From Lachnospiraceae bacterium (GTDB lineage Bacteria > Bacillota > Clostridia > Lachnospirales > Lachnospiraceae): 64,000 nucleotides of DNA. Both the position numbers and the translations under genes were made by a program. The stretch is taken from positions 124,001-188,000 of the forward strand of contig JAAVZR010000016.1 in assembly GCA_022791755.1 (NCBI GenBank), written 5' to 3'. Positions 17,274 to 26,522 of the stretch are shown here, one piece after another (position 1 is the stretch's first letter; each line of letters opens with the position of its first letter). The notes under the pieces are model-generated. The model was not told the DNA's origin and did no database searches. It saw only the letters and a list, made by a program, of their open reading frames with translations.

Positions 17274-19102
17274 TTGCCGAGAGAATAAACGCCCTGCGTG
17301 AAGAGATGAGAAAGGCCGGTATCGATGCCTGCCTGGTGCCGACGAATGACTTCCATGGATCGGAATATGTGGGAGACTATTTCAAATGCCGCCGCTATCT
17401 GTCCGGTTTTACGGGATCTGCGGGGACGCTGGTGGTCACGGCGGATATGGCGGGGCTGTGGACAGACGGCCGGTATTTTCTGCAGGCGGAGGAACAGCTG
17501 GAGGGCACGGGCATTGATCTGTACCGGATGGGACAGGACGGCGTGCCAAAGGTCAGGGAGTTCCTGGCGGATAAGCTGAAGGAAGGGCAGTGCCTGGGGT
17601 TTGACGGCCGCACGGTGGCTAAGGCAGAGGCTGAGGAGCTGAAAAAGATTCTGGAAGAAAAGAAGGTCCGGATCGATTTCGATCATGATCTGCCCGGTCA
17701 GGTGTGGACCGACCGGCCGTCCCTCTCCTGTGAGCCGGTGACGCTTCTGGACGAGATCTATACGGGAAAGAGCCGGAAAGCCAAGCTGGCAGATGTGAGA
17801 GAGAAGATGGAAGGAAAGAAGGCGGACTGCTTTGTGCTGACCTCTCTGGACGATATTGCCTGGCTTCTGAATATCAGGGGAGGAGACGTGGAGTGCAATC
17901 CGGTGGTCCTGTCCTATGTGGCGGTTCTCAGGGAAAAGGTGCTTCTCTTTGCCAATGAAAAGGCCTTTGGCGAAGAGGTGAAGGCAGCGCTGGCGGCGGA
18001 CGGTGTGAGGCTGCTTCCCTATAACAGTATTTATCAGTGGATCCGGCGTATCCCTGTAGGGCGCAGCGTGTGGCTGGACGGGAGCCGGGTAAATTATGCC
18101 ATCGTGGCCAGCATTCCGAAGCAGGTGACTGTCATAGACGAGACGAATCCGACGCAGCTGATGAAGGCGGTGAAGAATCCGGTGGAGGTGGCCAATATCC
18201 GCAAGGTCCATGTGAAGGACGGCGTGGCGGTGACCCGTTTCATGTACTGGTTAAAGCAGCGTGTCCGGGCGGCCAAGGAGGCCGGCGTGCGGCAGATCAC
18301 CGACGAGAGCGGCCTGGCGCTGACGGAGATCGGGGTGGCAAAGCGGCTGGAGGCATTTCGGGCGGAGCAGGAGAATTATAGGGGGCCGAGCTTCGAGACC
18401 ATCGCGGGCTTTGGGCCTCATGGGGCGGTTATCCACTATTCGGCTACGCCGGAGACGGACTGCGGCCTTTGCACGGATGAGCTTCTGCTGGTGGATTCCG
18501 GCGGACAGTATCCGGAGGGGACTACGGATATCACCAGGACCTTCGTGCTGGGAGAGGCGGATGAGGAGCGCAGAAAGTATTTTACCATGGTGCTGCGGGG
18601 GAATCTGAACCTGGCGGCGGCCCGTTTCCTTCATGGCTGCTGCGGCCTGAACCTGGACTATCTGTGCCGGGAGCCTTTGTGGGAGGCAGGCCTTGACTAT
18701 AATCACGGCACCGGTCACGGAGTGGGCTGCTATCTGAATGTCCATGAGGGGCCCAACGGCTTCCGCTGGAAGATCGTACCGGAGAGAAGGGACAGCGCGG
18801 TCTTCGAGGCCGGTATGGTGACATCGGATGAGCCGGGCTTCTATCTGGAGGGGCGTTTCGGCATCCGCCATGAAAATCTTATCGTGTGCTGTGAGGGAGA
18901 GAAGAATGAGTATGGACAGTTTATGTACTTTGACACTCTGACCATGGCGCCCTTTGATCTGGACGGTATTGACGCTTCTCTGATGAGCGAGAGGGAGAGA
19001 CGCCTGCTCAATGAATACCATGGGAAGGTATATGAGACCATTGCGCCGTACCTGCCGGAAGAGGAGAGACAGTGGCTTAAGGAGGCCACGAGAGCGGTGT
19101 AG
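17270..19102 (+). CDS. Xaa-Pro aminopeptidase, large M24B form
   Basis: 610-aa dinuclear metallopeptidase that removes N-terminal residues preceding proline. The length matches the large three-domain M24B form, with two creatinase-N-like domains (residues ~1-310) before the catalytic pita-bread domain. Metal ligands are seen in LLVDSGGQYPEGTTDITRTF (two Asp), GTGHGVGCYLNVHEGP (His), TSDEPGFY (Glu) and RHENL (Glu). Its ATG overlaps the permease stop by four bases. It has no signal peptide, so it should act in the cytosol on imported or turned-over peptides. Confidence 0.95.
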   Translation: MIAERINALREEMRKAGIDACLVPTNDFHGSEYVGDYFKCRRYLSGFTGSAGTLVVTADMAGLWTDGRYFLQAEEQLEGTGIDLYRMGQDGVPKVREFLADKLKEGQCLGFDGRTVAKAEAEELKKILEEKKVRIDFDHDLPGQVWTDRPSLSCEPVTLLDEIYTGKSRKAKLADVREKMEGKKADCFVLTSLDDIAWLLNIRGGDVECNPVVLSYVAVLREKVLLFANEKAFGEEVKAALAADGVRLLPYNSIYQWIRRIPVGRSVWLDGSRVNYAIVASIPKQVTVIDETNPTQLMKAVKNPVEVANIRKVHVKDGVAVTRFMYWLKQRVRAAKEAGVRQITDESGLALTEIGVAKRLEAFRAEQENYRGPSFETIAGFGPHGAVIHYSATPETDCGLCTDELLLVDSGGQYPEGTTDITRTFVLGEADEERRKYFTMVLRGNLNLAAARFLHGCCGLNLDYLCREPLWEAGLDYNHGTGHGVGCYLNVHEGPNGFRWKIVPERRDSAVFEAGMVTSDEPGFYLEGRFGIRHENLIVCCEGEKNEYGQFMYFDTLTMAPFDLDGIDASLMSERERRLLNEYHGKVYETIAPYLPEEERQWLKEATRAV

Positions 19103-19244
19103 AGAGGGGAAGCAGCGCCATGGCCCGGCAATCGCCATTTGTGGTGACGGGAAAGAGCGGCCGGAGAGTCCGAAGGAGATCCGAGCCGGCCAAAGCCGCC
19201 GTTTCGGATGTCCCTGTGAGATCCGGAAATTCTGCAAAAATCGC

Positions 19245-19273
19245 TTGCAATCCCTGTAAATCTATGCTAAGAT
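19245..19273 (+). promoter_or_regulatory. Sigma-A-type promoter of rpsF-ssb-rpsR
   Basis: TTGCAA, a 17-base spacer and TAAGAT lie ~83 bases before rpsF. Confidence 0.65.
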
Positions 19274-19303
19274 TATAGACCGTAACACATCAAATCTATC
19301 CTT

Positions 19304-19332
19304 GCTCCCTGCTGTCAAACGGGGGGCCGGAG
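19304..19332 (+). ncRNA. Possible S6:S18-binding leader structure
   Basis: GCUCCC can pair with GGGGGC, with one G-U pair, followed by CCGGAGA in the rpsF leader. S6-S18 autoregulatory leaders in other bacteria show a conserved CCG and GGA. The resemblance is loose and needs covariation support. Confidence 0.3.
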
Positions 19333-19355
19333 ACCAGAAGGAGGTACGAGAAAGC

Positions 19356-19643
19356 ATGAACAAGTATGAATTAGCCGTAGTGCTCAGTGCTAAGCTCGAA
19401 GACGATGAGAGGGCGGCAGCGATCGAAAAGATCCAGGGTTATATCACCCGGTTCGGCGGTACTGTCACAAACATCGATGAATGGGGCAAGAAGAGACTTG
19501 CCTATGAGATTCAGAAGATGAAAGAAGCCTTTTATTACTTCATCCAATTCGACGGGAATTCTGAGACGCCGGGTGAGCTTGAGAGCCATGTACGCATCAT
19601 GGAGCCGGTGATCAGATACTTGTGCGTAAAGCAGGAAGCATAA
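19356..19643 (+). CDS. rpsF: 30S ribosomal protein S6
   Basis: 95 aa from ATG 19356 (MNKYELAVVLSAKLEDD), with AAGGAGG upstream; the track start 18 codons earlier lies in the leader. It binds S18 on the 30S platform. NIDEWGKKRLAYEIQKMKEAFYYFIQFD and HVRIMEPVIRYLCVK are typical. It begins the conserved rpsF-ssb-rpsR operon and the genes follow with short gaps (22 and 48 bases). Confidence 0.97.
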   Translation: MNKYELAVVLSAKLEDDERAAAIEKIQGYITRFGGTVTNIDEWGKKRLAYEIQKMKEAFYYFIQFDGNSETPGELESHVRIMEPVIRYLCVKQEA

Positions 19644-19665
19644 GCCGCACAGAACAGGAGAAAGT

Positions 19666-20166
19666 ATGAATAAAGTAGTGCTGATAGGACGTTTGACGAG
19701 AGACCCTGAAGTGAGATATGGACAAGGCGGAAATCAGACCGCAGTGGCCAGGTTTTCTATTGCGGTGGACCGCAGATTTAAGCGCGAAGGCGAGCCTGAC
19801 GCAGATTTCTTTAACTGTACTGCTTTCGGCAAGCAGGCAGAGTTTGTGGAGCGCTATCTGCATAAGGGAATCAAGATGGTGGTGGTCGGTCGGATTCAGA
19901 ATGACAATTACACCAACCGTGACGGCCAGCAGGTCTACAGTGTCCGCGTGATGGTCGAAGAACTGGAATTTGCGGAGAGCAAGAACGCAGCCGCAGGCGG
20001 CGATAATTTCGGCGGCGGCTTTGGCGGTAATAATTTCAGCGGCGGCAGCGCAAACAGCGGCAGCGGTTACGGTGCTTCCGGGTCCAGGCCGGCGCCTGCT
20101 CCGGTAGGAGACGGCTTCATGAATATCCCCGACGGCGTTGAGGATGAGGATCTTCCGTTCAACTAA
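19666..20166 (+). CDS. ssb: Single-stranded DNA-binding protein
   Basis: 166 aa. Residues 1-~105 form the OB fold (MNKVVLIGRLTRDPEVRY, ARFSIAVDRRF, FFNCTAFGKQAEFVERYL). A Gly/Asn/Ser-rich linker (~115-150) follows, then the acidic tip GVEDEDLPFN that recruits replication and repair partners. It protects single-stranded DNA during replication. Its place between rpsF and rpsR is conserved across Firmicutes. Confidence 0.97.
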   Translation: MNKVVLIGRLTRDPEVRYGQGGNQTAVARFSIAVDRRFKREGEPDADFFNCTAFGKQAEFVERYLHKGIKMVVVGRIQNDNYTNRDGQQVYSVRVMVEELEFAESKNAAAGGDNFGGGFGGNNFSGGSANSGSGYGASGSRPAPAPVGDGFMNIPDGVEDEDLPFN

Positions 20167-20214
20167 AATTGGCAGAACGAAATTGGAGAAGTTTGGAAGA
20201 AGGAGGTAATAACG

Positions 20215-20481
20215 ATGGCTTTTAATAAAGAAGACAGGGAAGGCGCTCCTATGAAGAGGCGCGGCGGCATCCGCAGAAGAAAGAAGGTCTGCGTATTCTG
20301 CGGCGATAAGAGCACACCCATCGAGTATAAGGATGTTGCCAGATTAAAGAAGTATGTTTCTGAGAGAGGAAAGATTCTTCCCCGCAGAATCACCGGCAAC
20401 TGCGCCAAGCATCAGAGAGCTCTGACTGTGGCTGTAAAGAGAGCCCGTCATGTGGCACTCATGCCCTATTCCATGGAATAG
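20215..20481 (+). CDS. rpsR: 30S ribosomal protein S18
   Basis: 88 aa. The N-terminal basic region with CVFCGDK, then [24 protein letters not shown] and [23 protein letters not shown], identify S18. The cysteines (CVFC and a later C) could bind zinc, as in C+ ribosomal proteins. AGAAGGAGG precedes the start. The operon ends at the terminator just downstream. Confidence 0.97.
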   Translation: MAFNKEDREGAPMKRRGGIRRRKKVCVFCGDKSTPIEYKDVARLKKYVSERGKILPRRITGNCAKHQRALTVAVKRARHVALMPYSME

Positions 20482-20502
20482 GAAGAATCCGGTAATAACA
20501 GG

Positions 20503-20536
20503 CTCCCTGTATCGCATGGTACAGGGAGTTTTACTT
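20503..20536 (+). terminator. Intrinsic terminator after rpsR
   Basis: CTCCCTGTA and TACAGGGAG arms with an 8-base loop are followed by TTTTACTT. Confidence 0.8.
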
Positions 20537-20560
20537 ACATGAAAGGGAGGATGCGGGAAG

Positions 20561-21367
20561 ATGGGGATCAGACTGATTGCGGTGGATATGGACGGGACCT
20601 GTATCGGCGACAGGCATCGGGTGCCCGGGGAAAATCTCAATGCTTTAAAGAAGGCCCATAAGGCGGGCATTCTGGTCGTTCCTGCCACAGGCAGAACGGC
20701 GGCAAACTGTCCGTCGGAGATTCGCAGTCTGCCATTTATCCGCTATGTCATCTCCTCCAATGGGGCCAGGGTAACGGACCGGGAGAAGGGAACGACGATT
20801 CACGAGGTGCTGATACCCGGCACAGAAGCGAGGGAATTCCTTCTTAAGCTACGGGGATGGCCGGTGTGGACAGCCCTCCATATGGACGACAGACTGATAG
20901 ACAGCAATCTGATCCCTTCCATCCACAGGAAATTGGTGGGCACGGGGGATCCCGCAAAAAACAGGTGGGTTCCGAGCCTGCCCCGTTTTCTGGAAGGCAG
21001 AAAGGGAGGCGTGGAAAAGCTGGAGCTTTTTTATCTGACAGAGCGGGCCGGCAGCAGGATACGGAAATTATTGAAGGAACATCCGAAGCTATCCTGTGCG
21101 CAATTTCGGAATCACTATGTGGAGATCACAGCGGCAGGGGCCTCTAAGGGGGAGGCGCTTCGGTTTCTCTCCGAAAGGATGGGGATACCGGCCTCCGACG
21201 TCATGGCCATAGGCGATTCTGGCAATGATTTATCCATGCTTCATTTCGCCGGTTATCCGGTAGCCATGGGAAATGCCTGCGCCGAGGTAAAAAGAGCGGC
21301 GGTTACCGTCACCGCTACGAACGCCCGCTGCGGCGTGGCACGGGCCGTGAGAGAGATACTGCCATAA
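20561..21367 (+). CDS. HAD superfamily (Cof-type) sugar-phosphate phosphatase-like protein
   Basis: 268 aa. The nucleophile motif is AVDMDGTCI, and the C-terminal metal motif is AIGDSGNDLSMLHFAGYPVAMGNA. The middle C2 cap domain is typical of Cof/YkrA-type phosphatases. AAAGGGAGG is upstream. It probably dephosphorylates a sugar phosphate or similar small molecule in the cytosol; the family is promiscuous and the substrate cannot be named. The downstream PTS EIIA gene is 38 bases away, suggesting cotranscription. Confidence 0.88.
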   Translation: MGIRLIAVDMDGTCIGDRHRVPGENLNALKKAHKAGILVVPATGRTAANCPSEIRSLPFIRYVISSNGARVTDREKGTTIHEVLIPGTEAREFLLKLRGWPVWTALHMDDRLIDSNLIPSIHRKLVGTGDPAKNRWVPSLPRFLEGRKGGVEKLELFYLTERAGSRIRKLLKEHPKLSCAQFRNHYVEITAAGASKGEALRFLSERMGIPASDVMAIGDSGNDLSMLHFAGYPVAMGNACAEVKRAAVTVTATNARCGVARAVREILP

Positions 21368-21405
21368 AACAGACACAGATAAAGCAATAAAGGAGGTAAA
21401 AGGTC

Positions 21406-21876
21406 ATGTTTGGTTTTTTGAAAAAGGAGAGCGGCGAAGTGGTGGCGCCGGTGAAGGGAAAGTGCATCCGGATTGAAGAAGTGCCGGATCAGGTATTTTC
21501 TTCTAAAATGATGGGAGACGGCTTTGCCGTGGTGCCGGACAGCGATACGGTGGTATCTCCGATGAACGGTGAGATCGTCATGATACCGGAATCAAAACAT
21601 GCTTTTGGGATGAAGACCAAAAGCGGCGTGGAGCTGTTGGTGCACATCGGCCTGGACACGGTGGAATTAAACGGCAAGGGATTTACTGTTCTGGCGAAAC
21701 AGGGCAGCAGGGTAAAGGCTGGTGATCCGGTGATTCGCTTCGATAAGGCGTTTATGGAGGAAAAGGGGATTAACCTGACTACCATGGTGATTTTTACCGG
21801 CGGATTTGATAAGGAAATCAAGTTAAGCGTCTACGATCAGAATGTCAATGCAGGCGACGTGGTGATTCCGGAATAG
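21406..21876 (+). CDS. PTS glucose-type EIIA domain protein
   Basis: 156 aa, the size of a free-standing EIIA-Glc. The phosphorylated histidine lies in GVELLVHIGLDTVELNGKGF, and EIIA-Glc-type sequences GDGFAVVPDSDTVVSPMNGEIVMI and AFGMKTKSG surround it. It accepts phosphate from HPr and passes it to an EIIB domain. No EIIB or EIIC gene is adjacent, so it probably serves permeases encoded elsewhere. AAAGGAGG lies upstream. Confidence 0.92.
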   Translation: MFGFLKKESGEVVAPVKGKCIRIEEVPDQVFSSKMMGDGFAVVPDSDTVVSPMNGEIVMIPESKHAFGMKTKSGVELLVHIGLDTVELNGKGFTVLAKQGSRVKAGDPVIRFDKAFMEEKGINLTTMVIFTGGFDKEIKLSVYDQNVNAGDVVIPE

Positions 21877-21931
21877 AGGCCGGGGCTTCTTTGCGTTCTT
21901 TGAATCCTGCGTATTTCCCGAAGATTATTTG

Positions 21932-21961
21932 TAGACAAATAACATACTTTTGTGATAAAGT
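21932..21961 (+). promoter_or_regulatory. Possible promoter for the 125-aa hypothetical gene
   Basis: TAGACA, an 18-base spacer and TAAAGT lie ~54 bases before ATG 22015 in an AT-rich stretch. The match is only partial. Confidence 0.4.
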
Positions 21962-22014
21962 AAATTATAAACGCACAAAAGTTAAAGTCTCAGGATCATG
22001 AAGGGAAGAGGAAA

Positions 22015-22392
22015 ATGGATGACAGAAAAGAACAGAGAACATCAAAAAATATCTTTCTGACAGATATTTGCATGGAAGGAAAATCCCAGCCGGTTGAGGA
22101 GCGGGTGAAAAACAGTGAAGCAGTCCTCGCTCTGGCCAGAAAGTTCGCCGGCCTTTATCAGATTGGTCTGGATGTGAAGCAGAGCGGCGTGGGATATCAG
22201 ATCTGTCTGTATTTTGAGGATACGCTTTTTACCAGATATATGCTGGAGGATATGGCACAGCTGTTTTTACAGTGCGACGACATGAGTATCATGGTGAAGA
22301 ATGTGGGAGACTATGATTATATGATTTCTCTGAATTACTATACTCATGACGTGTATGTAAACGGGAGGAGGACGCGGCTGACTAACAGGTAA
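22015..22392 (+). CDS. Hypothetical protein, 125 aa
   Basis: I do not recognise the family. The protein is soluble, without signal peptide or membrane segment. A polar N-terminus (residues 1-35) precedes an alpha/beta region including RKFAGLYQIGLDVKQSG, MLEDMAQLFLQCDDMSIMV and YMISLNYYTHDVYVNGRR. AGGGAAGAGGAAA precedes the start. It lies between the PTS EIIA gene and gdpP and has a candidate promoter of its own. Codon use looks like that of its neighbours, so it is likely a real gene. Confidence 0.7.
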   Translation: MDDRKEQRTSKNIFLTDICMEGKSQPVEERVKNSEAVLALARKFAGLYQIGLDVKQSGVGYQICLYFEDTLFTRYMLEDMAQLFLQCDDMSIMVKNVGDYDYMISLNYYTHDVYVNGRRTRLTNR

Positions 22393-22429
22393 AAAGATAT
22401 CTGCGCGGAGAAAGAAAAGAGGATGAGAT

Positions 22430-22460
22430 CGGGCGGCGTTTTTGAGCCGCCCGAAAAATT
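22430..22460 (+). terminator. Weak terminator-like hairpin
   Basis: CGGGCGGC and GCCGCCCG arms with an 8-base loop are followed by AAAAATTTAA, which is not a clean T-run. It sits between the hypothetical gene and gdpP. Confidence 0.45.
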
Positions 22461-22483
22461 TAATAGCCAATCGCATGGAAATC

Positions 22484-22492
22484 TGGTATACT
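22484..22492 (+). promoter_or_regulatory. Extended -10 promoter element before gdpP
   Basis: TGGTATACT gives an extended -10 (TG-n-TATACT) ~50 bases before ATG 22543. A good -35 is not seen. Confidence 0.45.
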
Positions 22493-22542
22493 TAAAAAAA
22501 TGGGCGTGTTTGCCGTTGACAGAAATAACTGGGAGGCGGACA

Positions 22543-24591
22543 ATGGAAAAAAACAAAAAGAAGATGAAGGGCCGGCTTTTACAGTATCTGGTCTGGCCGG
22601 TCTATTTTACGGTAGCAGTAGCGGCTGTGAATGCGATTGTATTTTTTGTTAACAGGACTTCGGGGCTGGTGGTGCTGCCGCTGACGGTGTCCTGCGCAGC
22701 GGGGGCCGGCCTGCTGTACGGATATCAGAGAAGGCGGATATATCAGGATATTCTGGATATGACGGTGGACCATGCGCAGATTCAGAATACGATCCTTAAG
22801 AGGCTGCCGGTCCCTTATGGCATACTGGATGAGAACGGCAGAATTCTCTGGGGAAACGAACGTCTGGAGGCGCTCTTAAAGGCGGATAAAAACAGCCGGC
22901 ATCCGGTCTGGGAGCTGATTCCGGAGCTCAAAGAAAAGGATTATCCGCCCCAGGAGGGACGGCTGATCCGGCAGATCCGGCTGGGAGACGAATATTTTCG
23001 TCTGGAGATCGATAATGTTCCGGTGTCCGAGGAAATGGTTTCTGTGGATATTCTGGGACTTCGCAACGATCAGGGCGGTCTGTATACCCTCTATCTGTTC
23101 GACGAGACAGAACAGGTTCTCTTTGCCAGGGAGAGGGAAGACGAGAAGCTGGTAGTGGGCCTGATTTATCTGGATAATTATGACGAGGTTCTGGAGAGCA
23201 TCGAAGAGGTACGCCGTTCTCTGCTGGTGGCTCTGATTGACAGAAAGATTAACCGTTATGTGATCCGTATGAACGGATTCATTAAGAAACTGGAGAAGGA
23301 TAAGTATCTGGTTCTCATCAAGAAGAGATGCCTGACCGGTATGAAAGAGGATAAGTTTGCTCTGCTGGAGGATGTGAAGACGGTCAGTATCGGCAACGAC
23401 ATGTCGGTTACGATCAGCATTGGCCTGGGGTTGGGGGGCGACAGCTACAGTAAAAACTACGACTATGCCCGGGCCGCCATTGACATGGCGCTGGGCCGCG
23501 GCGGCGATCAGGCGGTGATAAAGGAAAAGGACAGCATCACATATTATGGAGGAAAGTCGCAGCGGGTGGAGAAAAATACCCGCGTGAAGGCCCGCGTGAA
23601 AGCCCATGCGCTCAGGGAGCTGATCGAGAACAGTGAGAAGATCCTGATTATGGGTCACAGGATCGGAGATGTGGACTCCTTTGGCGCCGGAGTGGGAATT
23701 CACAGGATCGCGGCCACTCTGGGCAAGCGCTCTTATATAGTGGCTGATACCATAGAACCGTTACTGCGTCCCATGCTGGAGCGGGTACAGGCTAATCTGG
23801 AGACAGAAGAGCCGTTCATCATATCCTGTGAAAAGGCTGTGGAGATGGTGGATGCACTGACTCTGATCGTGGTGGTGGATGTAAACCGCCCGTCCTACAC
23901 GGAGTGCCCGGCTATTCTGACAAAGGGCAGCAATATCGTGGTGCTGGATCATCATCGCCAGATGACGGAGAGACTGGAGAATGCGGTGCTGTCCTATGTG
24001 GAGCCCTACGCATCCTCCACCTGCGAGCTGGTGGCAGAGATTTTGCAGTATGTGGATGAGGAGGTACGTATCAGTTCCAGCGAAGCAGACCTCATGTATG
24101 CGGGTATTGTGGTGGATACGAACAGCTTTGTCAGCAAGGCTGGTGTGCGTACCTTTGAGGCGGCGGCTTTTCTGCGGCGGAACGGAGCCGATGTGGTCCG
24201 TGTGCGCAAAATGCTGCGGGACAATATGGATGATTATAAAGCCAGGGCGGCGGCGGTCAGCCAGGCGGAGATATTTGAGAAATACTATGCCATCAGCGTC
24301 TGCCCGGCAGAGGGGCTGGACAGTCCCACCGTGGTGGGGGCGCAGGCTGCCAATGAGCTTTTGAATATCGTCGGGGTGAAGGCCTCCTTTGTGCTGACCG
24401 AGTACAATAACGTCATATACATCAGCGCCCGTTCCATCGACGAGGTGAACGTACAGGTAATCATGGAGAAATTCGGCGGCGGCGGCCATATGACCATTGC
24501 CGGGGCGCAGCTTAAGGACTGTACCATCGGGGAGGCGAAGGATCTGTTAAGGCAGACCGTATCAAAAATGATAGAGGAAGGAGATATCTGA
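22543..24591 (+). CDS. gdpP: Cyclic-di-AMP phosphodiesterase GdpP-type protein
   Basis: 682 aa from ATG 22543 (MEKNKKKMKGRLL), with GGGAGG upstream; the earlier track start lies across the hairpin. Two N-terminal membrane helices (~18-60) anchor it. A PAS-like domain (~75-170) and a degenerate GGDEF domain (~170-300) follow, then the DHH phosphodiesterase domain with GHRIGDVDSFGAG and DHH at residues 469-471, and the DHHA1 domain ending GGGGHMTIAGAQL. GdpP hydrolyses c-di-AMP to pApA and so affects potassium, osmotic and cell-wall balance. The order gdpP-rplI-dnaB is conserved in Firmicutes; rplI starts one base after the stop. Confidence 0.95.
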   Translation: MEKNKKKMKGRLLQYLVWPVYFTVAVAAVNAIVFFVNRTSGLVVLPLTVSCAAGAGLLYGYQRRRIYQDILDMTVDHAQIQNTILKRLPVPYGILDENGRILWGNERLEALLKADKNSRHPVWELIPELKEKDYPPQEGRLIRQIRLGDEYFRLEIDNVPVSEEMVSVDILGLRNDQGGLYTLYLFDETEQVLFAREREDEKLVVGLIYLDNYDEVLESIEEVRRSLLVALIDRKINRYVIRMNGFIKKLEKDKYLVLIKKRCLTGMKEDKFALLEDVKTVSIGNDMSVTISIGLGLGGDSYSKNYDYARAAIDMALGRGGDQAVIKEKDSITYYGGKSQRVEKNTRVKARVKAHALRELIENSEKILIMGHRIGDVDSFGAGVGIHRIAATLGKRSYIVADTIEPLLRPMLERVQANLETEEPFIISCEKAVEMVDALTLIVVVDVNRPSYTECPAILTKGSNIVVLDHHRQMTERLENAVLSYVEPYASSTCELVAEILQYVDEEVRISSSEADLMYAGIVVDTNSFVSKAGVRTFEAAAFLRRNGADVVRVRKMLRDNMDDYKARAAAVSQAEIFEKYYAISVCPAEGLDSPTVVGAQAANELLNIVGVKASFVLTEYNNVIYISARSIDEVNVQVIMEKFGGGGHMTIAGAQLKDCTIGEAKDLLRQTVSKMIEEGDI

Positions 24592-24592
24592 T

Positions 24593-25039
24593 ATGCAGGT
24601 AGTATTGTTACAGGATGTAAAAAGTCTGGGAAAAAAGGGCGAGGTCGTCACGGTGAAGGACGGCTATGCAAAAAATATGCTCCTGCCGCAGAGACTGGGA
24701 GTGGAGGCTACGGCGAAGAATCTCAATGATCTGAAGCTGCAAAAAGCCAATGCGGACAGGAAGGCGGCGGAGCTTCTGGCGGAGGCGAGGGAGCTGGCGG
24801 CAAAGCTGGAGGCGGCTCCGGTGAAGCTGTCCGTGAAGATGGGAAGCGGCGGTAAGGCCTTTGGTTCCGTATCCACGAAGGAGATCGCCGAGGGCATTAA
24901 GGCGGAACTGGGACTGGATATCGACAAGAAAAAGATCAGTACCGACGGTGCAATCAAAGATGCGGGGGAATATACCGTGAATGTGAAGCTGCATCCGGAT
25001 GTGACTGCAAAGGTGAAGGTGCTGGTGGCCGCGCTGTGA
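24593..25039 (+). CDS. rplI: 50S ribosomal protein L9
   Basis: 148 aa, normal length. MQVVLLQDVKSLGKKGEVVTVKDGYAKNMLLP is the conserved L9 N-terminal domain that binds 23S rRNA; the long connecting helix and C-terminal domain follow. It starts one base after gdpP, with the ribosome site GGAAGGAG inside the gdpP end. Confidence 0.97.
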   Translation: MQVVLLQDVKSLGKKGEVVTVKDGYAKNMLLPQRLGVEATAKNLNDLKLQKANADRKAAELLAEARELAAKLEAAPVKLSVKMGSGGKAFGSVSTKEIAEGIKAELGLDIDKKKISTDGAIKDAGEYTVNVKLHPDVTAKVKVLVAAL

Positions 25040-25108
25040 TTTGGGCTTTGTTTTACCTGCGGTAAGACCCTGCGCCTTGGAAGTCAGGGTGAATAACGGG
25101 AGATAGAG

Positions 25109-26476
25109 ATGGAAGAAGCGCTGATTAAGCGGATATTGCCCCACAGTGTGGAGGCGGAGCGATCGGTATTGGGTTCCATGCTGATGGATCAGGAGGCTGT
25201 GCAGACAGTCTCCGAGCTCATTACCAGAGACGATTTTTACCAGTATCAGTATGGCGTCATATTTGAGGCCATGGTGGAACTGCATCAGGAGGGTAAGGCG
25301 GTGGACCTGGTGACCGTGCAGGACCGTCTCAGGGGAAAGGATGTGCCGCCGGAGGTATGCAGTCTGGATTTTATGAAAGAGCTGCTGGACTCCGTGTATA
25401 TTTCCTCCGATGCGGCCCTTCATGCCCGGATCATCTCTGATAAATCTATGCTTCGCAGGATTATCCGGCTGAACGATGAGATATCGGGTATCTGCTATGA
25501 GGGAAAGAAAAAGACGGAGGAGATCCTGCAATATACGGAGAAAGCGACATTTGACCTGCTCAGACGCCGGGCCAGTAAGGATTTTGTTCCTATTAAAGAT
25601 GTGGCGCTGAGTACTCTCGACAAGATCGAGGCGGCGGCCAGGCAGAAAGGGAATGTCACAGGCATCCCCACTGGTTTTGCAGATCTGGATTATCGCCTGT
25701 CGGGCCTGCAACGGTCGGATCTGATTCTTCTGGCAGCCCGCCCCTCCATGGGCAAGACGGCGTTGGTTCTCAATCTGGCGGACTATATCTGTTTTCGCAA
25801 AAACTACAGTGTGGCGATCTTCAGCCTGGAGATGAACAAAGAACAGTTGATGAACCGTCTCTTTGCCATGGAGGCCAGGATCAATTCCCAGTCGTTGCGA
25901 AACGGAGATCTCACCGATAATGAGTGGAGTCAGCTGGTGGAGACAGTGGGGATGATCGGCAATTCCAGGATGATAATTGATGATACGCCGGGAATCTCGA
26001 TTTCAGAGCTGCGCAGCAAGTGCCGCAAATTTAAGCTGGAATTTGGCCTGGACCTGGTGATGATCGACTACTTACAGCTGATGAGCGGTAATGGGAGAAG
26101 CGATAGCCGCCAGCAGGAGGTGTCGGAGATTTCACGGTCTTTGAAAGCGCTGGCCAGGGAGATCGACGCGCCGGTCATCGCCCTGTCTCAGCTGTCGAGA
26201 GCCTGCGAGACCCGGCCGGATCATCGCCCTATGCTCTCGGATCTGCGTGAGTCGGGGGCGATCGAGCAGGATGCGGACGTAGTCATGTTTCTGTACCGTG
26301 ACGAGTATTATAATAAAGATTCGCCGGATAAAAATATCGCCGAGGTCATCATCGCCAAGCAGAGAAACGGCCCGATCGGTACAGTAAACCTGGTGTGGCT
26401 TCCGGACTTTACCAAGTTTGTCAATATGAGCCGGGAAGAGCAGATGAAACGGCGCTCCGGAGACGGCGGACAGTGA
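25109..26476 (+). CDS. dnaB: Replicative DNA helicase
   Basis: 455-aa hexameric 5'-3' helicase at the replication fork. The N-terminal domain begins LPHSVEAERSVLGSMLMD. The RecA-like domain has Walker A ARPSMGKTA, SLEMNKEQLMNRL, Walker B DLVMIDYLQLM and SQLSRACETRPDHRPMLSDLRESGAIEQDADVV. No intein is present in these motifs. It ends the gdpP-rplI-dnaB block and is followed by a terminator. Confidence 0.97.
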   Translation: MEEALIKRILPHSVEAERSVLGSMLMDQEAVQTVSELITRDDFYQYQYGVIFEAMVELHQEGKAVDLVTVQDRLRGKDVPPEVCSLDFMKELLDSVYISSDAALHARIISDKSMLRRIIRLNDEISGICYEGKKKTEEILQYTEKATFDLLRRRASKDFVPIKDVALSTLDKIEAAARQKGNVTGIPTGFADLDYRLSGLQRSDLILLAARPSMGKTALVLNLADYICFRKNYSVAIFSLEMNKEQLMNRLFAMEARINSQSLRNGDLTDNEWSQLVETVGMIGNSRMIIDDTPGISISELRSKCRKFKLEFGLDLVMIDYLQLMSGNGRSDSRQQEVSEISRSLKALAREIDAPVIALSQLSRACETRPDHRPMLSDLRESGAIEQDADVVMFLYRDEYYNKDSPDKNIAEVIIAKQRNGPIGTVNLVWLPDFTKFVNMSREEQMKRRSGDGGQ

Positions 26477-26482
26477 TATATT

Positions 26483-26522
26483 CGGGAATGTGAGAAACTT
26501 CTTGCATTCCCGTCTTTTTTTT
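26483..26522 (+). terminator. Intrinsic terminator after dnaB
   Basis: CGGGAATG and CATTCCCG arms with a 14-base loop are followed by TCTTTTTTTT. The downstream promoter overlaps its 3' half. Confidence 0.85.
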
